Source: Treponema sp.
GTDB lineage: Bacteria; Spirochaetota; Spirochaetia; Treponematales; Breznakiellaceae
Direction of reading: 5' to 3'
Assembly: GCA_031258505.1 (NCBI GenBank)
Contig: JAIRMT010000103.1
Coordinates: 1 to 16,620 of the forward strand
DNA: 16,620 nt
Part shown: piece by piece, positions 6,426 through 14,347 of the stretch
Layout of the letters: every line of letters starts with the position of its first letter
Numbering within the stretch: the stretch's first letter is position 1
The notes under the pieces: model-generated
What the model was told of the DNA's origin: nothing
Database searches by the model: none
What the model saw: the letters and a program-made list of their open reading frames with translations, nothing else
Translations under genes and position numbers: made by a program

Positions 6426-8114
6426 ATGATCGTCACATACACCCCATGGGTTTTTTTGGACGAATATCGGGGAAAGGCTTTTTCAGGTTTGTGGCCAACC
6501 CTGCCTGAACTATTTCGGATTATGGTTTCCCGTTTTGGGGAGCGCCCCTGCTTCACCATTTACGAGCCAGATCGTATCAGCTTGAACTACCGTGAGGCCC
6601 TTGTCAAAATTGAGGCCGTGGCCAGATGGCTTGGCAGCAAGGGCGTCCGCAAGGGAGATCGGATCGCGGTAACAGGTAAGAATTCGCCAGAATGGACCGT
6701 GGCCTATCTGGGGATACTTTTCGCTGGAGCCATTGTTGTTCCCATTGATTACCAGCTCAAAAACGAGGAGACCGACCTGCTCCTCAATACCGCTGGGGTA
6801 ACGATCCTTTTCGTGGATGAGGAAAAATATAGTCGGTATGAGCAGAAACCAGGCCGGCTAACAGAACTAGTCTCGCTGAGAAAAGGCGTGGGCGCGTATA
6901 TCTACGAGCTTGACGGGCCGGAGCAGTCTATAGAACAGGCACAGGAGCTGGACACCGCCGCCATTCTCTTCACCTCTGGCACAACTGGTATCCCAAAAGG
7001 CGTCATGCTCTCGCACCAGAACCTTGTCTCCGACTGTTATCTGGCTCAGGGCAACCTCAAACTGTACCCAACCGATGTGTTTTACGCACTCTTACCCATA
7101 CACCATGCCTATACCATGCTGGCCGTGTTTATTGAAGCGATTTCTTGCGGCGCGGAAGTGGTGTTTGGCAAGCGTATGGTAACTAAGGCGATTCTGAAAG
7201 ACCTGAAAGAGGCGAAGATCACCATGTTACTCGGGGTTCCTATGCTGTTTAACAAGGTGTTGGCGGGTATCCTTCGAGGCATCAAGGCAAAAGGCCCGCT
7301 TGTCTATGGGCTCATTTCAGTCCTACTGGGCATTTCCGGCCTGATTAAGAAAACCACAGGCAAAAATCCGGGTAAAAAGATGTTCCACTCAGTGTTAAGT
7401 CAGGCGTCCCTTTCTACCCTGCGCATCTGTATCTGTGGCGGCGGGCCTCTGGCGCCGAGCGTGTTCAGAAAGTACAACCAACTTGGCATTGATTTCATTC
7501 AGGGTTATGGCCTTACCGAAACTTCGCCCATCCTTACCCTTAATCCAGTAGAGCATTACAAGGAAGCAAGCGTCGGCAGAATCTCGCCACAGGTTGATAT
7601 GAAGATACTGAACCCTGACGAGCGAGGTGTTGGCGAAATCGCGGTCAAAGGCCCGATGGTCATGCAGGGCTACTATGAACTGCCCCAGGAAACCGCCGCT
7701 GCCTTTACTCAGGACGGTTACCTCAAAACTGGCGATCTTGGTTATATAGACAGCGAATCCTACCTGTATCTCACCGGACGCGCCAAGAACCTGATCGTTA
7801 CCGAGGGTGGGAAGAATGTATACCCGGAGGAGATCGAGAACGAGTTCCAGCTTTTTGAAGAAATCGATCAGATTCTGGTACGCGGCTTTGTTCTTGATAA
7901 GAAGATGAAGACCGAAGGCATTGAAGCGCTTGTATATCCGGATCAGGAGTTTTTCAAGGCAAGCGCTCCGGCGCAAATCAAACAGCGTATTGAGGAGCTT
8001 GTCGCGGAAGTGAACAAACGGCTTCTTCCCTATCAGAAAATCGAGAAGACTATCATCGTGGACAAACGAATGGAAGAAACCACTACCAAGAAGATCAAGC
8101 GCGACGTGGTTTGA
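6426..8114 (+). CDS. AMP-forming acyl-CoA synthetase (long-chain fatty acid-CoA ligase family)
   Basis: A 562-aa member of the ANL adenylating superfamily. ATP-binding P-loop TSGTTGIPKGVMLSH lies near residues 184-198. The aromatic-rich core QGYGLTETSP, the hinge motif YLKTGDLG, and GRAKNLIVTEGGKNVYPEEIE follow in the normal order. The C-terminal TTTKKIKR holds the expected catalytic lysine. A segment rich in Gly, Leu and Lys (about residues 278-325, LVYGLISVLLGISGL) is typical of the long-chain bacterial enzymes and may contact membrane. It activates a carboxylic acid, probably a fatty acid, to acyl-AMP then acyl-CoA; chain length cannot be read from sequence. The start has GGAGG 7 nt upstream. 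It stands alone between a divergent promoter region and a terminator. Confidence 0.9.
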   Translation: MIVTYTPWVFLDEYRGKAFSGLWPTLPELFRIMVSRFGERPCFTIYEPDRISLNYREALVKIEAVARWLGSKGVRKGDRIAVTGKNSPEWTVAYLGILFAGAIVVPIDYQLKNEETDLLLNTAGVTILFVDEEKYSRYEQKPGRLTELVSLRKGVGAYIYELDGPEQSIEQAQELDTAAILFTSGTTGIPKGVMLSHQNLVSDCYLAQGNLKLYPTDVFYALLPIHHAYTMLAVFIEAISCGAEVVFGKRMVTKAILKDLKEAKITMLLGVPMLFNKVLAGILRGIKAKGPLVYGLISVLLGISGLIKKTTGKNPGKKMFHSVLSQASLSTLRICICGGGPLAPSVFRKYNQLGIDFIQGYGLTETSPILTLNPVEHYKEASVGRISPQVDMKILNPDERGVGEIAVKGPMVMQGYYELPQETAAAFTQDGYLKTGDLGYIDSESYLYLTGRAKNLIVTEGGKNVYPEEIENEFQLFEEIDQILVRGFVLDKKMKTEGIEALVYPDQEFFKASAPAQIKQRIEELVAEVNKRLLPYQKIEKTIIVDKRMEETTTKKIKRDVV

Positions 8115-8131
8115 ATGACACGCATCTGAAT

Positions 8132-8161
8132 AAAAAAGACCGCCTCACAGCGGTCTTTTTT
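8132..8161. terminator. Bidirectional terminator between the acyl-CoA synthetase and groL
   Basis: A perfect 12-bp inverted repeat, AAAAAAGACCGC and GCGGTCTTTTTT, surrounds a CTCACA loop. It offers a T-run on both strands and sits between two convergent genes, 17 nt after the synthetase stop and about 40 nt after the groL stop. Confidence 0.95.
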
Positions 8162-8202
8162 CATACCAAGGGCGAGGCGGCAAGCCGCCCCATCTCAACG
8201 GT

Positions 8203-9849
8203 TTAGTAGTCCATACCACCCATACCGCCCATGCCGCCGCCACCAGGCATGGCGGGCGCTTCCTTCTTCTCAGGAATGTCCGTGATGGCACATTCTGTGG
8301 TGAGCAGGAGGCTGGCAATTGAAGCCGCGTTTTGCAACGCGGAGCGGGTTACCTTAGCGGGGTCGATGATACCGGCTTTCACCATATCAACCCATTCCAT
8401 CTTTGCGGCGTCAAAGCCAATGCCAGCCTTTTCAGACTTGGCTTTGTCAGCAATGACCGCGCCGTCAACCCCGGCGTTTTCCGCGATCTGGCGGATAGGC
8501 TCCTCAAGGGCACGTTTCACAATCTTAAAGCCCACCTTCTCGTCGTCGGTGAGGCCCTTGGTGTCAGCTTTATCCAGCGCGATAGCCGCCTGAATCAGGG
8601 CAATCTCGCCGCCGGGGACTATGCCTTCCTCAATGGCTGCGCGGGTCGCAGAAAGCGCGTCCTCAACCCGGTGCTTCTTCTCTTTAAGCTCAACCTCAGT
8701 GGCTGCGCCTACGTTGATGACCGCAACGCCGCCCGCCAGTTTTGCGAGGCGTTCCTGCAACTTCTCGCGGTCATAGTCAGACGTGGTGTCCTCAATGAGC
8801 GCTTTGATCTGGCCAATCCGGTCCTTGATTTCGCTCTCTTTACCCGCGCCATTGATGATCGTGGTATTATCCTTGTCGATCTTGATGGTCTTGGCCCGGC
8901 CAAGCTGGGATATCTCGGTGTTTTCGAGCTTGAGTCCCAGTTCTTCGGTGATGACTTCGCCGCCGGTAAGGATGGCGATGTCTTCGAGCATGGCCTTGCG
9001 GCGGTCGCCGAAACCAGGGGCCTTGACCGCGCAGGCTTTGAGCGTACCGCGCAGGCTGTTCAGGATCAGGGTGGAGAGGGCTTCGCTATCCACATCCTCA
9101 GCGATAAGCACGAGCGGCTTGCCGGTCTGAGCTACCCGCTCCAGCAGGGGAAGCATATCCTTCATAGCCGAGATCTTCTTGTCATGGATGAGGATATAGG
9201 CGTCCTCGTAGACGCTGGTCATGGTGTCGCGGTCAGTTACGAAATACGCGGAGATATAGCCACGGTCGAACTGCATACCTTCGACAAACTCAATGGTCGT
9301 GTCCATTGTCTTTGATTCTTCGACTGTGATCACGCCATCCTTGCCAACCTTTTCCATAGCATCGGCGATGGTGTTGCCGATCTCGCTATCGTTGTTGGCA
9401 GAAACCGACGCGACATGGGAGATTTCTTCCTTGTCCTTGATTACGGTGGCATTCTTCTTGATTTCCTCGACCGCAATCTCAACAGCTTTGTCGATACCGC
9501 GCTTGAGTTCAATGGGAGTCATGCCTGCGGCCACAGACTTGAGCCCCTCTTTCACTAAAGAATAAGCAAGCACGGTAGCAGTGGTGGTTCCATCACCCGC
9601 AACATCATTAGTTTTCGTGGCAACTTCTTTGAGAAGCTGTGCGCCCATGTTTTCATACGGGTCTTCCAGCTCAACTTCCTTTGCCACGGAAACGCCGTCT
9701 TTGGTAACAGTTGGCGCACCAAATTTCTTGTCGAGCAGGACATTGCGTCCCTTGGGCCCAAGCGTTACCTTTACCGCTTTAGAAATCTGCTCTACACCGG
9801 ACAGTAGCTTACGGCGAGCATCCTCGTTGAACGTTAACTGTTTTGCCAT
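8203..9849 (-). CDS. groL: Chaperonin GroEL (60 kDa)
   Basis: ATP-driven folding chamber, a double ring of 14 subunits in the cytoplasm. At 548 aa it is full length. The equatorial nucleotide site shows TLGPKGRNV, then AGDGTTTATVLA (catalytic Asp86 region), and the second equatorial half keeps RVEDALSATRAA with the family's hydrolytic Asp. The C-terminus has the flexible GGM tail (GGGGMGGMGGMDY). One oddity is IVPGGEIAL at residues 411-419: the third Gly of the usual GGG next to the nucleotide pocket is Glu415. The start follows AAGGAG at the long spacing of 12 nt. groS is not adjacent on either side; separate groS and groL loci are known in treponemes. No CIRCE sequence lies upstream. Confidence 0.98.
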   Translation of the reverse strand: MAKQLTFNEDARRKLLSGVEQISKAVKVTLGPKGRNVLLDKKFGAPTVTKDGVSVAKEVELEDPYENMGAQLLKEVATKTNDVAGDGTTTATVLAYSLVKEGLKSVAAGMTPIELKRGIDKAVEIAVEEIKKNATVIKDKEEISHVASVSANNDSEIGNTIADAMEKVGKDGVITVEESKTMDTTIEFVEGMQFDRGYISAYFVTDRDTMTSVYEDAYILIHDKKISAMKDMLPLLERVAQTGKPLVLIAEDVDSEALSTLILNSLRGTLKACAVKAPGFGDRRKAMLEDIAILTGGEVITEELGLKLENTEISQLGRAKTIKIDKDNTTIINGAGKESEIKDRIGQIKALIEDTTSDYDREKLQERLAKLAGGVAVINVGAATEVELKEKKHRVEDALSATRAAIEEGIVPGGEIALIQAAIALDKADTKGLTDDEKVGFKIVKRALEEPIRQIAENAGVDGAVIADKAKSEKAGIGFDAAKMEWVDMVKAGIIDPAKVTRSALQNAASIASLLLTTECAITDIPEKKEAPAMPGGGGMGGMGGMDY

Positions 9850-10009
9850 GTTTCTTCTTTTCTCCTTTTCCTTACCGGCGGCCTTATCAGGGCTTTTCTA
9901 CCTGAGACTCGTCGATATAATATAGATTTTGATTGTTACTCCCCGATCAGGGAGCTTTCATGTATAAATTACTAAACAGGAATTAAAGCGGCAAGAGAGG
10001 ATCGAAAGT
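9850..10009. promoter_or_regulatory. Divergent groL/rnhA control region
   Basis: The 160-nt region must hold promoters for both genes. An AT-rich GATATAATATAG (9914-9925) could give a -10 on either strand, but no good -35 stands at the right distance. A short inverted repeat, CTCCC-N6-GGGAG (9939-9954), lies about 90 nt upstream of the groL start. The HrcA/CIRCE element TTAGCACTC-N9-GAGTGCTAA is not present. Confidence 0.4.
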
Positions 10010-10456
10010 ATGATAAATATTTATACCGATGGTGGCTGTTCTGGGAATCCAGGACCAGGAGGCTGGGCCTACATCATCGAAGGGGATGGCAGGATCATCA
10101 GCGAAAAGTGGGGCGCGGAACGCGACACCACCAACAATCGCATGGAACTGAGCGCGGTGATCGCTGCTCTTGAGGCACTGAGCGCACTCAATCTCTGCGG
10201 GCAGCGGGTTACAATCTACACGGATTCGCAGTATGTGCAGAAAGGGATAAGTGAATGGATATACGTTTGGAAAAAGAACGGTTGGCGCAACAGCGACAAG
10301 AACCCGGTTAAGAACAAGGACCTCTGGCAACACCTTGAATTGCTTGATGAGGAATTTTCCCCCTCATGGCGTTGGGTACGGGGTCATGCCGGCAACCCTA
10401 TGAACGAGCGTTGCGACCGCATGACCCGATACGCCATCGAGTCGCTGTGGACATAA
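10010..10456 (+). CDS. rnhA: Ribonuclease HI
   Basis: Cuts the RNA strand of RNA-DNA hybrids (R-loops, Okazaki primers) using two metal ions. The 148-aa length matches the family. All four acidic metal ligands are in place: Asp7 in YTDGGCSGNPGPGGWA, Glu46 in NNRMELSA, Asp72 in YTDSQYV and Asp136 in NERCDRM. The catalytic-loop His126 is in VRGHAGNPMN. The substrate-handle region with GWRNSDKNPVKNKDLW is also present. An AGAGG site lies 9 nt upstream of ATG. The gene is divergent from groL and ends 7 nt from the end of the convergent ydbC-like gene, leaving no room for separate terminators. Confidence 0.97.
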   Translation: MINIYTDGGCSGNPGPGGWAYIIEGDGRIISEKWGAERDTTNNRMELSAVIAALEALSALNLCGQRVTIYTDSQYVQKGISEWIYVWKKNGWRNSDKNPVKNKDLWQHLELLDEEFSPSWRWVRGHAGNPMNERCDRMTRYAIESLWT

Positions 10457-10463
10457 GCGGCAT

Positions 10464-10715
10464 TTATGCAAGCGGCGGCTCATCCAGTGATGTCTTATCT
10501 AAGGCAAGCGCCAGGGCTGACGCGAGCTTGGTCGCCTCCTCTGGCGTAAGGGTTATACCTTTGCCCATCTTTTCGTGATCAGGCGACCAGTCGCGGATAT
10601 CGAGCTTGGCCTGCCGACCATTCCACGAGACAAGATTGAGCTCCTTCTTCCAGCCGCTCTTCTCTGACGAAAGAACCGAGTAAGTCTTTACTATGTTAAA
10701 CGTTATCTCCGACAT
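10464..10715 (-). CDS. YdbC/PC4-family small ssDNA-binding protein
   Basis: An 83-aa protein matching the bacterial YdbC family, structural relatives of the eukaryotic coactivator PC4/p15. Characteristic blocks are GWKKELNLVSWNGRQAKLDI, RDWSPDHEKMGKGITLT and a C-terminal helix EEATKLASALALAL. The family binds single-stranded DNA as a dimer with low sequence preference; its cell role is unsettled (replication or transcription support). AAGGAG stands 6 nt before ATG. It follows glyS by 46 nt on the same strand, so it is probably co-transcribed with it. The C-terminal 10 residues are an acidic/Pro tail. Confidence 0.85.
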   Translation of the reverse strand: MSEITFNIVKTYSVLSSEKSGWKKELNLVSWNGRQAKLDIRDWSPDHEKMGKGITLTPEEATKLASALALALDKTSLDEPPLA

Positions 10716-10761
10716 TCAGCCTCTCCTTGGGAGACAGATTAAATTTCAACCTTGTTCACCA

Positions 10762-12141
10762 TCACTTTGTCCGCTTATATTCCTTAATCTCTTTCCTTAT
10801 ACGCTCGCCCAGTTCCGCTATGGGAACGCGAACCTGTTCCATGGAATCGCGGAAGCGCAGGGTTACAGTGCGCTGTTCTTTTGATTCATAGTCCACCGTA
10901 ACGCAGAAAGGCGTACCAGCTTCGTCCTGACGGCGATAGCGGCGGCCAATGGCTCCGCCTTGGTCATAGTCAACAGCGAAATCTTCCTTTAACTCGTTCT
11001 TTATGTCCTGAGCAAGTTCAGCGAGTCCGTCCTTCTTCATCAAGGGCAGGACAGCAAGCGTAATGGGCGCGAGCTTGGGATGGAAACGAAGCACAGTGCG
11101 CCAGTCATCGTCGTTGCCTTTGTCGGCGACCTTTTCCTCGTCATAAGCGTCGCATAGCACCATGAGCAGAGTACGGGTGAGCCCGGCTGAAGTTTCGATG
11201 ATGTATGGAATATAGCGCTTGTTGTTGTCCTGATCGATGTACTGGAGGTCTTTGCCAGAGTATTCGGCATGGCGTCTGAGATCGTAGTCGGAGCGGTGAT
11301 GGATGCCTTCCAGTTCCTGCCAGCCCATGGGGTAGAGGTACTGAATGTCGTAGGCGTCTTTGGCGTAGTGGGCAAGCTCGTCCACGCCGTGCTGATGCCA
11401 GCGCAGGTGATCCAGCTTGACCCCAAGGCGCTCGTAATAGGCCCAGCGCCGTTTGCGCCATTCGTCGAACCATTCCATGTCCGTGCCGGGTTTGACAAAG
11501 AACTGCATCTCCATCTGCTCAAACTCACAGGTGCGGAAGATGAAGTGGCGGGTAACGATCTCGTTCCTGAACGCCTTGCCGATTTGGGCAATGCCAAAGG
11601 GCAGTTTCATGCGGTTACTCTGAATGATATTCTTGTAGTTGACGTAGATACCCTGGGCGGTTTCTGGCCGCAGATAGATGGTATTCGACGTGTCTTCCAC
11701 AGGCCCTATGTGGGTCTTGAACATCATGTTGAACTTGCGCGTGTCAGTAAGTTCGCCGCCGCAGTCCGGGCATTTTTTGGCCGCGAGGTTTTCCGGCTGT
11801 ATCATGTCAGCGCGGAAGCGGGCGTGGCACTTCTTGCAGTCAACCAGCGGGTCAGTGAAGTTCTCAACGTGCCCCGACGCCTCCCATACCCGCGGGTGCA
11901 TGAGTATCGCCGCGTCCAGTCCCACGATATTGTCATGCAACTGGGTCATTTCCTTCCACCAATTACTGGCGATGCGGTTTTTCAGCTCAATACCCAGAGG
12001 GCCATAGTCCCACGCGCCATTCTGCCCGCCGTAGATTTCCGACGATTGAAACACAAAGCCGCGCCGCTTTGCCAGTGAGACCAGCTTCTCCATAGACGCC
12101 GCGCCTTTGTATTCAGTTAATTCTTCTAATTTTTCAGCCAT
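10762..12141 (-). CDS. glyS: Glycyl-tRNA synthetase, single-chain (alpha2) type
   Basis: Charges tRNA-Gly in the cytoplasm. This is the homodimeric type found in spirochaetes, low-GC Gram-positives and eukaryotes, not the alpha2-beta2 enzyme. Order of parts: LAKRRGFVFQSSEIYGGQNG; motif 1 region YGPLGIELKNRI; a Zn-ribbon-like insert with CKKCHARF and KKCPDCGGEL; class II motif 2 around RPETAQGIYVNYKN and FRNEI; motif 3 ETSAGLTRTLL; then the C-terminal anticodon-binding domain starting LAPITLAVLP. Length is 459 aa from ATG at 12141, which has an AAGGAA site about 8 nt upstream; a start at Met17 of this form would also satisfy the family alignment. The start region overlaps the end of a broken reading frame. 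ydbC follows. Confidence 0.96.
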   Translation of the reverse strand: MAEKLEELTEYKGAASMEKLVSLAKRRGFVFQSSEIYGGQNGAWDYGPLGIELKNRIASNWWKEMTQLHDNIVGLDAAILMHPRVWEASGHVENFTDPLVDCKKCHARFRADMIQPENLAAKKCPDCGGELTDTRKFNMMFKTHIGPVEDTSNTIYLRPETAQGIYVNYKNIIQSNRMKLPFGIAQIGKAFRNEIVTRHFIFRTCEFEQMEMQFFVKPGTDMEWFDEWRKRRWAYYERLGVKLDHLRWHQHGVDELAHYAKDAYDIQYLYPMGWQELEGIHHRSDYDLRRHAEYSGKDLQYIDQDNNKRYIPYIIETSAGLTRTLLMVLCDAYDEEKVADKGNDDDWRTVLRFHPKLAPITLAVLPLMKKDGLAELAQDIKNELKEDFAVDYDQGGAIGRRYRRQDEAGTPFCVTVDYESKEQRTVTLRFRDSMEQVRVPIAELGERIRKEIKEYKRTK

Positions 12142-12412
12142 AAGATTCTTCCTTTTTGCTGCACATAGCGCACCCATTCGTCGCTATGTTTGCCGGCAAG
12201 TTTTTGTTCAACAGGATCAACAATGAGATCCATTTGCTCCAGAGGAATGACGCCTCTCCCATACCAATCTCCTTGCTCTTCAAAGCGTATCACATCCGCC
12301 ACGCCCCCGTCAAACAGCGGCTGGCAAGGGATAGGAATTCAAAGTATCACCCATCGGGTAGCTGCCTATAAAGGTCGAAGACTTGTCTGACTATGGTTTC
12401 AAAGGGCAATGG
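12126..12412 (-). pseudogene. Broken reading frame of unknown function overlapping the glyS start
   Basis: Reading the minus strand, the frame ending at TAG 12128-12126 codes a convincing protein segment from about 12338, including GDWYGRGVIPLEQMDLIVD and EWVRYVQQKGRILWLKN. Directly upstream in another frame lies PLPFETIVRQVFDLYRQLPDG (from 12412), halted by TGA at 12349-12347. The two look like parts of one protein joined through one stop and one frameshift near 12340-12350. No good ATG/GTG start with a ribosome site serves the downstream part. The last 16 nt overlap glyS, the arrangement of a translationally coupled gene, so the intact ancestor probably preceded glyS in an operon. I do not recognise the family. 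A sequencing error could mimic the lesions. The 5' end is replaced by the 17-bp array. Confidence 0.55.
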
Positions 12413-12417
12413 TCGTC

Positions 12418-12655
12418 GGCACCATTGGGTCTCTGGCACCATTGGGTCTCTGGCACCATTGCGTCTCTGGCACTAATGCGTCTCTGGCACTAATGCGTCT
12501 CTGGCACTAATGCGTCTCTGGCACTAATGCGTCTCTGACACTAATGCATCTCTGGCGCCATTGCGTCTCTGGCGCCATTAGGTCTCTGACACCATTGGGT
12601 CTCTGGCACCATTGGGTCTCTGGCACCATTGGGTCTCTGGCACCATTGGGTCTCT
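12418..12655. repeat. Tandem array of fourteen 17-bp repeats
   Basis: Exactly 14 units of 17 bp fill 238 bp. Units 1, 2 and 12-14 read GGCACCATTGGGTCTCT. Units 4-7 read GGCACTAATGCGTCTCT. Units 3 and 8-11 are intermediates (for example GGCGCCATTGCGTCTCT, GACACTAATGCATCTCT). Variants are clustered, with one type at both edges and the other in the middle. There are no spacers, so this is a mini-satellite, not CRISPR. It occupies most of the gap between ptsI and the broken frame before glyS. Since 17 is not a multiple of three, the unit shifts frame each copy. Confidence 0.95.
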
Positions 12656-12656
12656 G

Positions 12657-12670
12657 GCGCTTACCAGCGC
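12657..12670 (-). other. Small hairpin at the edge of the 17-bp array
   Basis: GCGCT-TACC-AGCGC forms a 5-bp stem with a 4-nt loop directly at the ptsI-proximal edge of the array, where the last unit degenerates. Confidence 0.4.
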
Positions 12671-12674
12671 GAAG

Positions 12675-12709
12675 ATCGCCCCGCCATGCGCGTATGCAGG
12701 CGGGGCGAT
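12675..12709 (-). terminator. Strong GC hairpin after ptsI
   Basis: ATCGCCCCGCC (12675-12685) pairs perfectly with GGCGGGGCGAT (12699-12709), 11 bp around a 13-nt loop, 6 nt after the ptsI stop. On the minus strand it is followed by CTTCG and not by a T-run, so it may be a weak or factor-assisted terminator or a 3'-end RNA stabiliser. Confidence 0.5.
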
Positions 12710-12715
12710 GCACGG

Positions 12716-14335
12716 CTATATCTCCGCTATCCGGCGGCGCAGGTTCAGGATATACGACGGCTCTACCGAAAGCTCATCCAGCCCCATCTCAATAAAGGTC
12801 TTCGTAAGCTCAGGGTCAGCCCCCAACATACCGCAGATGCCTACCCAAATACCCGCCTTATGGGCGTTTTCCGCAGTCATGCGAATAAGGCGCAGGATCG
12901 CTTTATGGTGGGTGTCGCAGAATTCCCGGATGGATTCGTTCTGCCGGTCAACCGCCAGTGTGTACTGGGTCAGATCGTTGGTACCGATGCTGAAGAAATC
13001 CGATTCTTTGGCAAGAATATCGCTGATAAGCGCCGAGGCTGGGGTTTCGATCATAATACCGATGGGGGTTTCTGGGTTAAAGGGGATGTTTTCCGCAGAC
13101 AGGGCCTCCCGCACCTGGCCGGCAATGCGTTTTGCCCGGCACAGTTCCTCAAGATCGCTTATCATGGGAAACATGATCGCAGCGTTCCCATGCGCCGACG
13201 CCCGGTAGATAGCCCGCAACTGGGTCGCAAACAACTGAGGCCGGGTAAGGCAGATGCGTATCGCCCGCATCCCCAGGGCGGGATTTTCCTCTGTGGGAAG
13301 GTTGAAGTAATCAACCTGTTTATCCGCCCCGATGTCCAGAGTACGGATAATAACCTGCTTGCCCTTCATCTCCTCCAGAACTTTCCGGTAGCTTTCGTAC
13401 TGAATGTCCTCGCTGGGATAGTCTTCCCGCCCCAGGTAGAGAAACTCGCTGCGGAACAACCCGATTCCTTCAGCATCGCTGGCTAGCACGGCCTCCACAT
13501 CAGTTACCGAGCCGATATTGGCAAAGAGCTTGATCCGCCGCCCGTCTTTGGTAAGAGTCGGTTTTCCCCGGAACTGCTCAAGCGCCTGCCGTTCCTCGCG
13601 GAGGCGCTCGCGCTTTTTCTCAAGTTCCGTCAGGGTCTCCGAATCCGGCTCAATGTATAAGACGCCGGTTTCGCCGTCAAGCGCCGCCGGCTTGCCCGCC
13701 AGACCAGGGGCAAGCGATGCGCCAAGCCCGATAATCGCGGGAATCCCCATGGTGCGGGCAAAGATGGCGGTGTGGGAATTCGCGGCTCCGCGCTGCGCGG
13801 CTAGAGCCAGCACGCTGGCACGATCAAACTGGGCGGTTTCACTGGGGCTAAAATCATCCGAAGCCAAAATAACCGGCCCGTTTCCACCGGACGGGCCTTG
13901 CTGGGAACCAGAGAGGATGGCGATAACCCGCTTAGAAACATCGTCCATATCAGCAGCCCGCTCCCGCATATACCCATCTTCCATCTCCGCGAAATCCCGA
14001 GCCAGTCGTTTCCCACACTCCAGCACCGCGTATTCCGCACAGACCCGCTCTGTCTCAATCATATTAACAATGGGGTCCAGATAATCTGGATCGTCCAGAA
14101 CCATCCGGTGAATCTCAAAGAGCAGGGCGTTCTCTTTACCAATCTTATCCGCCATTGTAGTCGCCAGCTCGTCCAACTGTTCCGCAGCAGTCTGTTTGGC
14201 AGCCTGAAAACGCTGGATTTCACCGGCAGCGTCGCTTATAGATTTTTTTTCCACCACAAACGAAGAACGCTCAAAAAACGCCAGCGGCCCTATGGCAATC
14301 CCAGTGCTTACGCCTTTTCCCTGTAGGGTAATCAT
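12716..14335 (-). CDS. ptsI: PTS enzyme I (phosphoenolpyruvate-protein phosphotransferase)
   Basis: First step of the sugar phosphotransferase system: takes phosphate from PEP onto a histidine and passes it to HPr. Order of parts (539 aa, somewhat short of the usual 570): N-terminal GKGVSTGIAIGP; helical HPr-binding domain with LLFEIHRMVLDDP; phospho-histidine loop RGAANSHTAIFARTMGIPAI with His188; PEP-binding TIM barrel with GIGLFRSEFLYLGR, MFPMISDLEEL, and IGTNDLTQYTLAVDRQN near the C-terminus. AGGAGG stands 5 nt before the ATG. It follows ptsH by 12 nt, a two-gene operon. A GC hairpin and the 17-bp array follow it. Confidence 0.97.
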   Translation of the reverse strand: MITLQGKGVSTGIAIGPLAFFERSSFVVEKKSISDAAGEIQRFQAAKQTAAEQLDELATTMADKIGKENALLFEIHRMVLDDPDYLDPIVNMIETERVCAEYAVLECGKRLARDFAEMEDGYMRERAADMDDVSKRVIAILSGSQQGPSGGNGPVILASDDFSPSETAQFDRASVLALAAQRGAANSHTAIFARTMGIPAIIGLGASLAPGLAGKPAALDGETGVLYIEPDSETLTELEKKRERLREERQALEQFRGKPTLTKDGRRIKLFANIGSVTDVEAVLASDAEGIGLFRSEFLYLGREDYPSEDIQYESYRKVLEEMKGKQVIIRTLDIGADKQVDYFNLPTEENPALGMRAIRICLTRPQLFATQLRAIYRASAHGNAAIMFPMISDLEELCRAKRIAGQVREALSAENIPFNPETPIGIMIETPASALISDILAKESDFFSIGTNDLTQYTLAVDRQNESIREFCDTHHKAILRLIRMTAENAHKAGIWVGICGMLGADPELTKTFIEMGLDELSVEPSYILNLRRRIAEI

Positions 14336-14347
14336 GGCAGCCTCCTC

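Noticed and set aside
8332..9315. Long open frame (327 codons) antisense to groL
   Set aside because: A shadow of the groL codon pattern on the other strand; no recognisable domain and no ribosome site. The same reasoning removes antisense frames over glgC (5322-6056), glyS (11269-12078) and ptsI (12629-13486).
12134..12262. 42-codon frame from ATG 12262 with AAGGAG six bases upstream, ending inside glyS
   Set aside because: The apparent ribosome site falls within the better-supported GDWYG-coding frame, and the encoded peptide has no protein-like pattern beyond a short hydrophobic stretch. It remains a possible leader peptide but weakly supported.
12418..12655. CRISPR array
   Set aside because: Units are 17 bp and directly adjacent, with no unique spacers and no cas genes.
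12418..12795. Plus-strand frames through the array into the ptsI 3' end
   Set aside because: The peptides (GLWHHWVS type) arise from repeat units that are stop-free in every frame, then run antisense to ptsI.
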